From Atherinomorus stipes (lineage: Eukaryota > Chordata > Actinopteri > Atheriniformes > Atherinidae), in the NCBI GenBank assembly GCA_023101725.1, contig JALJCO010010304.1, forward strand, positions 372,001 through 436,000: a stretch of 64,000 bases of DNA, in the 5' to 3' direction. The position numbers were made by a program, and so were the translations under genes. How positions within the stretch are numbered: position 1 is the first letter of the stretch; every line of letters starts with the position of its first letter. Below the pieces are notes generated by a model that ran no database searches, was not told where the DNA came from, and saw nothing but the letters and a program-made list of their open reading frames with translations. Below are positions 1 through 10,591 of this stretch, piece by piece.

Positions 1-684
1 CCAAACTAAATAAATTAATGAGGGATTGATCATTTATCAAAGTCTGTAGAATCACAACGGAAACTATTTGGGTGTTTCTCCATTTCTCTGAAGCATGGGA
101 ACAAATGATTCTCTCTCTGTTGGACAGCAAATGAAAAAAACACTGTAGATTTTATATAAACTGTGAAACAACAGAAAATATAATGTGTGCTTTGGTTTTA
201 CCCAGTTATGTAATGGCAAACAAAGTTTAACCAGCATTCATTTCTTTTTTTCTGTCACTCCGAGTTTGTCACACAGCAGCAGCCCTGTGAAACCCGCACT
301 GGTGCATGCGCTGTACCAGTAACGTTAACCCAGCACATCGTCACGTTGCGTGGCTAAATATGAACAGAGTGTTACATTATGTTGAGTTTATTGTCGTATG
401 TTTTGACAAATGGATCAAACTTTCTGAACTCCGCCCAGTTCGGCAGTACAGCCGCGTTCACTGTCGTTAACGTCTGGATTAACAGCTGCTCCTGCGTTAG
501 ATTTAACTCCTGTCCTGCCCGGTGATGCTGCAGCATACAGCACTGAGCTGCGTGCAGGACCCAGCGGTTCATATGAGGCGGAACCAAACCAGCCGCTGGT
601 CAGAAAACCGCAACTGACAGGAAAACCACGCAGAGGAGAAAGAGATGCAGGCCAACGAGAGGGGTGATGTTGCTGCTGCCGTGT
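1..684. other. Unassigned flank, no recognised gene
   Basis: No recognisable gene. A 71-codon open frame on the minus strand (372-587) sits in a GC-richer patch and contains no motif I know. It may be internal sequence of the hAT element whose right end follows at about 685. Confidence 0.4.
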
Positions 685-784
685 TAAGGAAACATTTACC
701 CGATTCCTGATCGGGACGCAACAGCCGATTCCGAACAAGTCTGAAACTACACGATCAGGCCGATTTCCGATCACGTGATCGGAT
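685..784 (+). mobile_element. hAT right-end fragment, interrupted by the LINE
   Basis: The stretch is built from inverted 'gatcggga', 'ccgattcc' and 'gatcacgtgatcggatcggga' type words, a pattern I associate with the ends of common fish hAT elements. Such ends normally close with 'gggacatccctag'. Here the sequence stops at 'cgggacat' (785-792), and the missing 'ccctag' reappears at 5117-5122, after a second 'cgggacat'. This indicates that the LINE landed in the last few bases of the hAT. The left hAT end was not found, so it is either upstream of the window or lost. Confidence 0.55.
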
Positions 785-1359
785 CGGGACATTGTTGGTG
801 GGGGGGTGGGAGGGGGGGGAGAGGGAAAAAAAAAGGAAGAATTGTGTGCTGTTAGGTTTTCGTGGGTTAAAGTAGTAATGGGCCCTAGTTTTGTGCTTGG
901 TTGTGGATGTCTTAGATGTGCTTTGTCTCCAGCGAATGGAGGGCGCAGTTTTTCAGAAGATGAGCGCGAAGAAGTGGTGAAGGCCCCTGTGGATGGCTAG
1001 TGAGATTTTAAGGTCTGCGGCACCACCAAGGGTGAGGTTTGGTGGCAGGGTGTAGGCGATGGGAGGACGATGGTGGGGCTGGGTTTTGGATCGTTGGAGT
1101 GGGTGTTGGGGGCTGGCCTGTGGGCCGTTGTGTGGAGGTGTGGGCCGCTGTGGAGGGTCTCCCCTGTTGTTTGTTGTTTGAGGGGCTGTGTTTTGAGAGC
1201 CGGGGGTTTTTTCCTCCCCCTTTTTGGGTGGGGGGGAGGTTTGTGGTGTGAGGGTGGGGGGTGTTGATGAGTAGGAGAGTGGGTTAGGGTGGGGGTGAGG
1301 TGAGGTGGGGTGGGGTGTGTCGTTGTCTGGGGTGGTGGGTTGTGCTTTTGTCTTGGGTT

Positions 1360-4210
1360 GGGAAATTAGTTGTGAATAGGGTGTGGCGCTGTCATGAGTG
1401 CAGAGGGTGTGCCAAGAGGTGAAGAAGTGTTGTGTGCAGTGTTAGGTTGGATGGCTAAACTTTGTGGGGTGGGGTTAAAAGGTATGAGTTGAAAGGTGGG
1501 GTCTTTGTTGCGGCTGAGAGGGGGTTGGCTGGGTGAGCAGGGTTGAAATTGTGTTAAGTTTCTGTTTGGTTTGTTCAAATCGTTTTGTTTTGTTTGAATG
1601 GGTGTGTAATGTTTTGATGGAGTGGGAATGTTTGTGAAAGCAAAAATTGGTATTTATAGGTGAATAGAATTAGGGCTTGAAGAAAAGGAGGAGGTATTGA
1701 TAACGAGTTTGTGATGTGTCTCTGCTGTCCCTAGATTGTAGGCCGGAGGGGTTCGATGGAAATTAAAAAAAAGGGGACAGGGGGTTTGTTTGTTTAAAAG
1801 TGAGAAGTTTAGAAAATTCGGTTTGTTGCTGCGGCTGTGGACAGTGTAAAGATTCACCAGGAAAAATGAGGTCAGAATTTAAGGGAGAGAGAGATTTTTG
1901 CTATTGTAAATGCTTTGTGAGGTATTGAATGATCTTGGGTGTATTGCTACCAGAGAGATATACTACATTGTATACCCGGCGAAGATTACTGTACAAATGT
2001 CTACCTATACCTGTGATGGAATGTATGATTTGATCCAGCACTTGCTCTAACCTGTTGCCAGTACCTTGTTAGGATTTTATAGTCACAGCAAAGCAAACTC
2101 ACTGGACGATAAGACTCAATAGAATGGGTTTTGTTTTTTGAGGAGTATGAAATGACAGCTGGGTATTGTTGAGGGAGAGTGTTTGCCTAAAGGCTTTTAT
2201 ATACTTAATAAGAGGGGTAGAATTTGGGTGAGAAGGTTCGATAGAACTAGTTGGGAATCATAGGCCCGGGAGTTTTGCCCGCTTCAATTTCCTTACTGCT
2301 TGTTCCACCTCTGCAAGCTGTTTCTCTTGCTGTTTGTTAGCTATTAAAACAGAAATTGATTGAAGAAGTTTGCAGTTTTTTGATTGTTGGAGGAGTTACT
2401 TATAAAATGTTTTAAACTGTTGGTTAATTAGGATTTCGTTGCTTTAATTTTGTTTTAATGCGATATGTGATTGGCTGAGTTTGTTTAGCTGATGACTTAA
2501 CATCTATTGGTTTTTCATTTTAAAGTTGTTGTGAGTTTTATGATGTCTTGGCCTTATAAAAGGTAAATTCGTTGGAGTGTGCTTTTTTAAGTATGAGACG
2601 GTGTGATGTTGAAAATGATTGATTTTCTGTCCTAATATGCTTGTGCGTTTGGAGTGCATATAGGAAATTATAGAGTGATGCTTAGGTTATAGAAGAGATG
2701 CTTCTGGTGAACTGTTGGTGTAAGAAAAAGTAATTGCGATTAATGAATTGCAAAATTTATTGCAAAAGTTAATATTAAGTTAGTGGTAGGAGGGGTTGGA
2801 AAGTTTAAATTAATGTTCAGGAATGATTGATTTCTTGCTTTCATATTACTGATGTAGAGGGGGAGAAGTGGGCAGTAGAAAGTAATTTGGAGTATGATTG
2901 ATGTGGTGGGGAAAAGAATGAAAGTGCTTTGAGGTGGGGTACTTGAATCATGGATGAGAGTATAAGTGAAGAAATGAGTTAATTGGGGGAGTTGTTAATG
3001 AAGGACTGGTTTTTGGTTTGGACATGAGCGGTCAATGTTGGGTGAGAACAAATTAAAGTACAGTTAAGAGGTCTGTATGTTGGAAGGAGTGAAAAATTTT
3101 GGAAGAACTGCGTTAATTAGGGATAAATATTTCTAGTTAAGGATATTATATAGAGTGCCTGGATAATAATATTGGCTTTATTTGGATTGTTTGGTTTGAA
3201 CTGTCTGACTTATGTACAAGTATCGTACTCTAGCTTTACAGTTAAAAGAGGAATGAAATGTTTGTGTAAAGCTGTTCGAATTCTGTTTGTCCTGTTTTAA
3301 GAGATGTGTTTCCTGAAGGTACACTTGTCGCTTTAATTTACTTAAGTGAATGAACCTTGTTGCGTTATTGGGTTGTTTAAACACGGGTGTTCCAACTTAT
3401 CTTCTGACCCCCACTTGCTACTTCGGGCATATTGATGATAATTTAATTGAAATATGTAATGAGTCCGCTTGTCCTCTGATTTCTATGATCCAGACACCCA
3501 TGCAGTGCAGCCAGTCTTTAATGACTAAGAAAGTGACTGAGTGAAGTAGAATGACAGAGACCATATTTGAAAAAAAAAAAAGGAGGGGGAGGGAGGAAGA
3601 GGGGGATAAAAAGAAAAGGTGAATAAATGTCAAAATAGAATCATTAACAAAAACTAAAAAAGTTCAAATGCATACAAACCAAATACAAAAGAGGTTGTCA
3701 GGGCGATCCTAGTTCAGTCTCCTCCGGTCACCGTTCAGAATTAAAGAGGTTCCAGTTCCATGAGGCTATCTTGCGAGAAATGTAAGAGATAGTAAATTGT
3801 TATGTTTATCTTTATATAAGCCGTACGGAGGTGAAAGAAAAAAAAGGATAAATAAAAAATGTAAAAATAGCGAAAAAAAAAAAAAAAAAAAAAAATAAAT
3901 AAATAAAAAAAATAAAAAATAAAATACGATGGGGTCAATAATAGTACGTTCCATTAAAAAATAGTAGAGTGTACTGCCTCCCTCTCCACAAAAATAATAA
4001 AATAAAGTAGAAAGAGGAAACTTGATGGAAAAAATAAGGGGGGAGGATGAGATGTGTTATATAAGATTGTTCTTTTCTTTAATCCACCTATTGAGGAGCA
4101 GATATCTCCCTGTTTTTCACCTCTCTTGATGTATCCTGATTGCTGTCTTGTTTGTCTTTTATTCTGTTTTTTTCAGTTGTTTTTCCTTCTTTCATCTTTG
4201 TCTTCTGCAT
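1360..4210 (-). pseudogene. L1 ORF2 relic (endonuclease and reverse transcriptase)
   Basis: ORF2 supplies the APE endonuclease and reverse transcriptase for target-primed insertion. The clearest part is the start of the RT domain, on the minus strand at about 2330 to 2040: a lysine-rich stretch resembling the 'K.PGpDG.p..FY' block (FYRTFSPKFYP readable near 2230-2260), then SYRPVSLLCCDYKILTRYW (about 2056-2112), an unmistakable 'yRPiSLL..dyKi' RT motif. Around 3430-3530, VIKDWLHCMGVWII resembles the APE 'L.DvWR' block, less securely. The catalytic FADD box was not found. Stops and frame changes are frequent throughout. Long stretches are nearly C-free on the plus strand, i.e. G-poor in the sense strand, which obscures the remaining motifs. 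Confidence 0.72.
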
Positions 4211-4282
4211 CTTTAAGAAGCGTGAGGTGCACCAGCAAATAATGCGAGATTTTTGTCTTTCTGTTTTAGCTTGGCTTTTTCA

Positions 4283-4890
4283 TTATAAAGTCTTTGCTCC
4301 TGGGTTCTTGAAAGAAACTTTTCCCTTGTGGTGGTTCTGAATGTAGACGGGAAAGAAGACGTTCGGGCTGCTGTTTCTCGAGCGCTCGTCGGAGAAAGCT
4401 GCTCTCTGTTTGCTCACCGCTTGAGTGTAGTCTGGAAGTATTAAGATCTTGTCCCCCGCCACCGTTGTATGCTTGCGTCCGTGCTTGGAAGAATAGTCTT
4501 TTCTCAAAGTAGTGGAGCTGGCGTATAGCTGAGGGGGGGTGTCGTGGGTTTGCTGCGAAGAGTACGGTGGGCTCGATCCAGGAGCGGTGGTTTCTCCATT
4601 GACAGCGACTCTTTCAGCAGACGGGCCACGAAGTAGTATTTTTCCCGGTCTCCCGTCCTTTTCCCCCATGTCGGATATTACAGCGGAGCTGCCAGGTCTT
4701 GAGCGTTTTTCAGAGTGGACACTTCCCTCTTCACAGTCAGCTCTCGCCAGGGCGGTAATGGCGTGGAGTGGCTGCTAGCTGCTGTTCCTTCTGTTCCCGC
4801 TCGAGTGCCCTCTGGTGTTTCTTCTCCACAGTGTCTTGTAGAAGGAAGTTGGTCGAGTGTGAAGTGCGGTGTTTGCAATTTTTCCATAAT
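4283..4890 (-). pseudogene. L1 ORF1 relic (RNA-binding chaperone)
   Basis: ORF1 proteins of L1-type LINEs bind the element's RNA as trimers. In one minus frame near 4564-4640 the translation reads REKYYFVARLL and then LLDRAHRTLRSKP, the conserved RAHR-type region of the central RNA-binding domain. A frame change leads to QLHYFEKR. Further on (4283-4450) the reading KILILPDYTQAVSKQRAAFS and then FKNPGAKTL matches the C-terminal domain pattern ('DYT..v..qR..f', 'f.np..a..f'). Two long open stretches (4678-4995 and 4283-4669) lie in different frames, so at least one frameshift has occurred. The N-terminal coiled coil is not clear. The ORF2 relic follows downstream. Family call is firm; boundaries are approximate. 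Confidence 0.78.
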
Positions 4891-5116
4891 TCGTACGGAG
4901 TGTATGTCGAGATAATATTGCTGCTGTGAGGTAGTTGCTTCTTGGTTGGGGATTGCGTTGGTTTTTAGAATCTTGAAAGGTTGGTTGGAAAACAAACTTT
5001 CCCCTAGCAGCGAAAAACGGGGCTGTTAAGTTAAGTGTTGTTATGAAATTTTCGAGTCCGAGGGGAGGTTCAACACGTTCACATGGCTTTGCACCGACCG
5101 GAAGTCTCCGGGACAT

Positions 5117-5122
5117 CCCTAG
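5117..5122 (+). mobile_element. Terminal 'ccctag' of the interrupted hAT
   Basis: These six bases complete the hAT end begun at 685-792. A similar end, 'gggacatccctagtt', occurs at 8287-8301, supporting the idea that this is a family terminus and that the LINE split it. Confidence 0.5.
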
Positions 5123-5213
5123 TTTTAAACAGATGTTTAATCACGCATAGAACCATCTACACTGATGTAACCCACAGAGACAAGACACCGGGGGAGACCC
5201 AGGACGTCCCAGA

Positions 5214-5274
5214 AGGACTACGTCTCCCAGCAGTATCTGAATACTATTCAGATACTGCTGGGAGACGTAGTCCT
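5214..5274. repeat. Perfect 29-bp inverted repeat with 3-base loop
   Basis: The left arm 5214-5242 and right arm 5246-5274 are exact reverse complements around the loop 'act' (5243-5245). The arms begin with 'aggactacgtctcccagc'. The next outward bases (a and a) do not pair, so the pairing is limited to the arms. It lies in unassigned sequence between the LINE/hAT junction and the next hAT. No open frame or transposon end goes with it. Confidence 0.95.
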
Positions 5275-5739
5275 AAAACTAAACTAAACTAGTAGTTTAG
5301 TCTGGAGTTTCAAATTATCACTAAAGTTGTGACGGTGTTGACGGATACGTCAAGCACAGACGTCGGGCTGGGCGATAAACCATAAATTTACCGACACCAG
5401 CATTTACAGCGAAAACCGACGTAATTTTTCCCATGTCGGTATGTTCAGTAATGCAGCCCCTTTAAGAAAGCCGACAGTGGAATTGCTGCACGGGACGTTT
5501 TTGTTCTCTCAAACTTGCCGTAGTTTCTTGTAACATGTCATTCCTGCACTTGATAGTCGTGTGTGCAATTCATGGGAAACTCATCACTGTTTTTCATGGA
5601 CACAAAGTAATATTTCAAATGAAAATCTAACTCATTTAAGTTAATCAATTTAATCATTAATAATAATTTAAGAATTCATTTAATAATTCATTCATTAACG
5701 TTTACATTTGTATGTTTGTATTCCAGTTTCCCAGTGATA

Positions 5740-5843
5740 AAAGAATTGTTTTTGTATAGCGCTTTTCATAAAACTCAAAGCTGCTGTACATGTCGAGAGA
5801 TAAAAGAACAGTTGAAATATAAAAGAGATTAAAAAAAACATTA
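5740..5843. repeat. Dispersed fish LINE-tail type repeat
   Basis: It contains 'tgtatagcgcttttcat', followed by 'aaagctgctgtacat' and an A-rich stretch, a signature repeated across teleost genomes in the 3' regions of LINE-derived repeats. It ends at the 8-bp target duplication of the nested hAT. The exact family cannot be named from memory. Confidence 0.5.
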
Positions 5844-5851
5844 CTTCTCAT

Positions 5852-7105
5852 TAGGGCTGTGCCAAAATATTGATACACTGAAATATTGCGATATTTTAAG
5901 CTGAGATATATTGATATCAAAAACGCTGTATCGATATTTTTGGCTAACGAAATCTCGCAAGATTTTGTAAGAGAACAGCAAGACTTTGTTGTTCTATCTG
6001 CAGCGGTTCAGCATGTAGAAAAGTCTCTGCATTAGCACTGATATCTATGTGCAGTCTGCAGGTTCAGATTAAGCTTCAGACATGGTGTAAAGTACAAATC
6101 AAAATGTGTGTACAGGCTTTCATAGACCACCCAGTTGTTTGAGATTATGATGAAATAATGACTGAAATGTTTGTTTTTTATATGCTCCCTTAAAGGATAA
6201 GTTTCTTTTTTTTCAACCTGGACCTTATTTCTGGGATTATATATGTGCATTTACTCACTGGTAAAGTTTCTGCATCACTGAGTCCTTGGGAAGATATAAC
6301 GTTGAGTCGCTTTTCGGTGAACGTCTAGTATCATGGTGGAGACGGGGCAGCCACTATATAAGACATTTTCTGCAGCAAAACTCATTGATTTTGAACTAAC
6401 GAATGAGTACTATTGTTCTGTGAGTCCAGATTTAGCTCTCCGTTAGGTATCAGGGTGTTCTACACACTTTTCGGGGCCGCGCGTTCACGATTCACACTTC
6501 CGTAGTGCAGCTGAGAAGAGCAGCTCGCTGCCCAGACAACAAAAACACAATTTGCAAAACTCTGAACTCACAGGACAATAGTACTCATTCGTTTGTTCAT
6601 TCTACTTGAAGCATTGATGAAATGAAGGCGTTCTACTGCAGAAAAAGTCTAATATAGTGGCTGCCCTGTCTCCGCCATGATACTGGACGTTCACCGAAAA
6701 GCAACTCAACGTAATATCTTCCCAAGGACTCAAAGTGATGCAGAAACTTTACCGGTGAGTAAATGCACATATATACTCCCAGAAATAAGGTCCAGGTTGA
6801 AAAGAAAGAAACTTATCCTTTAAGAAGAACCACTGTGCACTTTGTTTTACTGTTTTGCTCATTTCATATAAATTGATGTCACTTATGTGCTACTGATTGA
6901 TAATATTTTGTAATTCATTTCACATGAATTCACTTTGGACAATAAATTTGGAATGTCTTCAGGGACAAATACTGTGTTCTATCGTGGATAAATTTTAAAA
7001 AATATATAGATTTTGCAAAATCACTGTATCGTGATATCATCGTTGTCGTAGGCAAAATATCGTGATAGTATCGTATCGCGAAGTACCTAGTGATTCCCAG
7101 CCCTA
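5852..7105. mobile_element. Non-autonomous hAT with perfect 8-bp duplication
   Basis: The ends are 'tagggctg' and 'cagcccta' (perfect 8-bp inverted termini), flanked by 'cttctcat' at 5844-5851 and 7106-7113 (perfect 8-bp duplication). The subterminal sequence is rich in 'aaatattgcgatatt' and 'tatcgtgatatcat' words typical of hAT ends. Much of the inside is a foldback insertion at 6190-6823. No transposase coding is visible. The outermost 'aatattgatacactgaaatatt' motif also occurs at 38788-39200, so that copy is from the same or a sister family. Confidence 0.88.
6190..6823. mobile_element. TTAA-flanked foldback element with ~230-bp arms
   Basis: It lies between TTAA at 6190-6193 and 6820-6823. 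The termini 'aggataagtttctt' and 'aagaaacttatcct' open long inverted arms: 6194 to about 6423 pairs with about 6568 to 6819, with scattered substitutions and small indels. The centre (about 6425-6567) is an unrelated loop. The TTAA target and ends starting AGG resemble the T2/Kolobok or piggyBac-type groups; non-autonomous and non-coding. Transcription of this unit would give a long near-complete hairpin RNA. Confidence 0.85.
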
Positions 7106-7264
7106 CTTCTCATAAACATCCAAAATATCTACTGGGTGGTTAATTGAGGAACCTGTTATCTATCTGCCAAAAAAAAAAAAATCACATGAAGTTTCAGTTA
7201 AGGCAGAATATCTGTGTTTTAATGAAATGAAAATGAAAGTATTTTATGGCTGTTTTGGCTGTTT

Positions 7265-7580
7265 TACAGATGAGGGCATGAAAAAGTCTGGTCTTTCTCT
7301 GCCAGAAGTGGTGCGGTAATAGTGCACTATTAGTGCAGTAAAAGTGCACTATTACTGCACTACTCTTTGGCTGAATGATTTGTCCCGCAAATACGTCATC
7401 ACACACGGTGTCCAAACTTGGCGTGTGGAAACGTCCTTGTTCCAGGCATTCATTTATGCTCTGAAATCGTTTCCCCCGGGCACACAGGCGTTTCTCTGTG
7501 CGATTGAATTAGCAGACAAGTCGCTGGTAAGTGGCTGGCAGTCGGCAGGCAGTCGGCAGAAAGGGGACCTTTTTCAAACT
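7265..7580. mobile_element. Mariner-type MITE, copy A
   Basis: It starts after TA (7265-7266) with 'cagatgagggcatgaaaaag' and is an inverted copy of the element at 37770-38057: both share the blocks around 'gtgcactattagtgca', 'gtccaaacttggcgtgtgg' and 'agacaagtcgctgg'. Its right terminus is decayed ('aggggacctttttc'), so the end position is approximate. Confidence 0.75.
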
Positions 7581-7904
7581 TTTTTGTTGCTGAGCTCCAT
7601 GTATTGTCTGTAGTCACGTGACTCCACCCCATCCAGTTTGTAACGAGTTATTATCCATTTATTTATTACCGAGGTGAGCTGCTCAATATATCATGATAAT
7701 GATTTTTGCCCATTATCGCCCATCCCTACACGGAAGTTGACAGAGATATTTGACGAACTGTTAAAGTCTGGGGTGCAAAACTTCAAAGTTAGATACAAAC
7801 AGCAGCCAGTGATGGGTAAATATTCTTGATTATTAAGCAACTCCAACTAGAGTTTTATAAACAACACTGACGCTGCTGACTTTTAACTTTATGCTCGAGT
7901 GTTG

Positions 7905-8310
7905 AAAAAATTCAACACTGACCAGTGTTGAAAAGTGTTAAATTTCAACAACTGACAGAGAAAAAAGCAACTCCCTCTCAGTGTTAAATTTGTGGTGGTG
8001 TGGACTCACATAGACCCTTCATAAGTGCTGTACTTGACTACCATGGAGTTAAATCAACCCTGTTGGATTTTGCTGTGTACCAATCACCAAAAAATCTACA
8101 TATTTCAAATCTTATGGAACCCCAAAAAGACCCTTCCTTGGAGAGGAGCTATAAAGGTTCTAGGAACTGAGGGCTGAGGACCCTAGTTCCTATATGTCTG
8201 AATGCACAAAATAAACAGCCCGGTTCCCAAAAAGGTTCTAGGAACTCCAAAAGTTTCCTATAGTCCGAAAGCGCCTTATGAAAATCCTTAGTCGGGGACA
8301 TCCCTAGTTG
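7905..8310. repeat. Dispersed repeats around 'gtgttgaaaa' and 'ggttctaggaac'
   Basis: 7905-8075 is built from inverted 'agtgttgaaaaa' and 'ttcaacactg' words. 8110-8300 carries 'aaggttctaggaact' twice (about 8154 and 8231) and ends with 'gggacatccctag', which resembles the hAT terminus at 5110-5122. They are non-coding MITE debris; the individual boundaries were not resolved. Confidence 0.45.
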
Positions 8311-9755
8311 GACCTGCAGTTTTCCAGCTACAGATACAGGTAGTTGTAAGCAGTGTGGATTCTGTTGAAATAAGCGTAAAGGATATCCTGTTAATATTTC
8401 CATCACAGAGCAAAGATGGCTCAATCATACCCACTGTTCCATTGTACTGAATACTCCAAAACAAACTGAGCTATGGTATGAAAACCTGTCCAAAACAATG
8501 AACCGGTCGTTAAAGAGGAAAAGGCACTTAAAAAAAGTAGACTTGGCAACCATTGAGTCAGATGTGTATTCTGTAAAGCAGCAGTGTGTGGTGTAATATA
8601 AGGATTTATTATGGTTTATTCATGTGCAAGTAAGATGGGCATATTGCAAATATGATTATTGCCTGTTCTGGATATGATCTCATCTGGTATAAGGAAATCA
8701 AAGATTGATTTTTACATGGCAGCATCTAATAAAGAATAAGATTTCATCTGTTAATTTAAAACATTTGCTTTCAAACAAATGCAGCTTCAGTAGAACTGTC
8801 ATAGCTCAGGAGCTTCACTGTATGTATGTGTATTTCAGCATTTCCTTATTTCATGAAATGACAAAAGTAGAAAAACATGAATTGCGATTCCAAATGGTCT
8901 CTGAGTGCAGCAAAATCCTTGTACTTGAGTGAAGGAAGGCTTTCTGTTGAGCAGAATCATTAATCACAAAGCTTTACCTTGAGCTCAGCACAATACTGGA
9001 GGCCATCTCACGCCGTAAATGCATAGCACTACAGCAAATGTTGCTTTCCTCCAATGTTACTAAATTTGCAGGGCTTTCCTTCTCTAGCAGCATTTCCCAA
9101 AACTCAACTGCCCAAAAAGTTCACAGAGCCACTGGTTGTCTCAGTTAAAGTACTGAATCAGGACTGAGCACAGTACAGAGGGAGTCACGGAGTTCCTCAA
9201 AGTGCCGATGCGGTGAAAAACTACAGTGGAGCATCAGCAGTTTTATCACCACTTTTTCAGACAACAAGAGTATTTTCATCCAATAAAGCTTTGTGTCTCT
9301 GCTTGGTTCCTCTTACCCCACTGTGATGAACAGCGCTCCTCAAGGTCAACTGCCTATAGCAGCGTTAACTTCCACACATCCAACCCTTTCACACATCTGT
9401 GCTTCATGTAATACAACAGCCGATGCTTCTGTATAAACCACTATATGAACTGCAGTGTAAGTACTACAGAGGGTTATCCCCAAGAGCAGCAGTCAGGAAA
9501 AAGTCTTTACAAAGTAGAAAAACTGATGCAGATACATATAGCTGAGTTTTGGTGAATGATAAATCTGTTAAATCTTCAAGAACCCCTTTGTACTGTAAGG
9601 TTATGACATCCTGCATCTGTAACAGGTATGTGTCCAAACCTTTTACTGGGACTACATATTGGAGAAGAACAAATCCATCTTCTCGCAAAAACTCAACAAA
9701 TGTGCTTCTTTAGCTAATTAAATAGACATTTCTTCATCTAACGTACAGATTATGT
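8311..9755. other. Unassigned sequence
   Basis: No repeat end, coding motif or convincing exon was found. The short open frames are of random length with no recognisable domains. It could be intron or intergenic DNA. Confidence 0.4.
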
Positions 9756-10210
9756 TTAAAGGTACAATATGTAAATAATCAAAGGTCAGTGGCGGAAAAA
9801 TGTGATCTATAATTCAAAACTGTGTTTCTACTGAAGTGTAATCGCTGCACTACTATAGCTGTTCCATGTTTATCTTCTTTGAATGAGTCATTTATATCTA
9901 CTTGCTGGGCGGTGCACATATGGAGGCTGCCATATTTGTTCCACCATTTTACTTTGGTGTCCCTGAATGGACAAAAGAATGGGTGTGAAGTAAGAACCCA
10001 CTGAACTTTAAAACTGCTGTACAAGCTTTGTTTAATAGGAGTTAGAGCACTGTTTGGGATAAGTAATGCCTTAAAAGACATAAAAGTAGTTACTCGTAGT
10101 ACAGTCATAGCAACACCTGAGACCACTGGATTCACTCACACATAAAAACATCATTATGTCTGGGAGAATTTTGACCACTAACAGCCACCATACATTCACT
10201 ACAGTGCTTA
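9756..10210 (+). mobile_element. TTAA MITE, 'aggtacaatatgtaa' family, copy A
   Basis: It begins with TTAA at 9756-9759, then 'aggtacaatatgtaaataa'. The body matches, in opposite orientation, the copy ending at 50989: shared blocks include 'caaaactgtgtttctactga' and 'ctttgtttaataggagttag', and 'ctgagaccactgga'. Its distal end is not sharply defined. Non-coding. Confidence 0.75.
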
Positions 10211-10217
10211 GAATATT

Positions 10218-10300
10218 AAGGGTGTGTCTCATGTTGAAGCGTGCAGACTGCAAAGTGCGGATTCGTCAGCTGCATACGTCATGGCATGGCATGGTATCCT
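10218..10300. repeat. MITE fragment shared with 51340-51400
   Basis: 'gtgcggattcgtcagctgca' (10255-10274) recurs in reverse complement near 51340-51370 with one difference, followed by 'tacgtca' in both. It is a truncated piece of a MITE abutting the foldback arm. Confidence 0.55.
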
Positions 10301-10591
10301 TCATGCTGAGCAAGACTCTGGAGCACGTTTTTAACACAGGTTTTCGTTTTCCCCCCAACTTAATGGAGTTCACCGGCGACTGAACCAAAAAGCTCCACAA
10401 AAACTTGTCAATATTCCTCCATGCTGCTCGTCCAATGAAATCCAAGTGTCCTGAGTGGGTAGCGTCCATAATTTACTCGAAACAACACCATTTAGTATAT
10501 TTTTATAGTCTAAACAATACTACATTGCATTTCCTGGAAGCGCACCGATGCGAGTTCACAACACTACGGAAGCCACAGCAGACGAGATCGT

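Larger units (their letters stand above)
793..5108 (-). mobile_element. Degraded, near full-length L1-type LINE
   Basis: This is a non-LTR retrotransposon relic reading right to left. Its 5' region lies near 5108, the ORF1 relic at about 4283-4890 and the ORF2 relic downstream of that. The insertion is flanked by an 8-bp direct repeat, 'cgggacat', at 785-792 and 5109-5116, consistent with a target-site duplication inside a hAT terminus. Both frames are broken by stops and frameshifts, so it is not active. The plus strand of much of 800-3330 is strikingly poor in C: 2761-3000 has 10 C against 80 G. There is no clear poly(A) tail at the 793 side, where a G-rich block occurs instead. L1 assignment rests on ORF1 C-terminal and RT motifs; the exact clade is uncertain. 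Confidence 0.8.
5363..7728. mobile_element. hAT element carrying nested insertions
   Basis: The left end, 'tcgggctgggcgataa' (5363), pairs with the reverse complement of the right end at 7713-7728, 'tagggatgggcgataa', matching 14 of 16 bases. The flanking octamers 5355-5362 'cacagacg' and 7729-7736 'cacggaag' agree at 6 of 8, a plausible decayed 8-bp hAT duplication. It is non-coding. Inside are a dispersed LINE-tail fragment, a second hAT (5852-7105) and a mariner-type MITE (7265 to about 7580), so most of its length is later insertions. Confidence 0.6.

Noticed and set aside
806..1267. Glycine- and tryptophan-rich open frames on the plus strand
   Set aside because: They read the antisense of the G-rich end of the LINE and have no motif.
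3741..3954. Phenylalanine-rich open frames
   Set aside because: They come from A-rich simple sequence inside the LINE relic.
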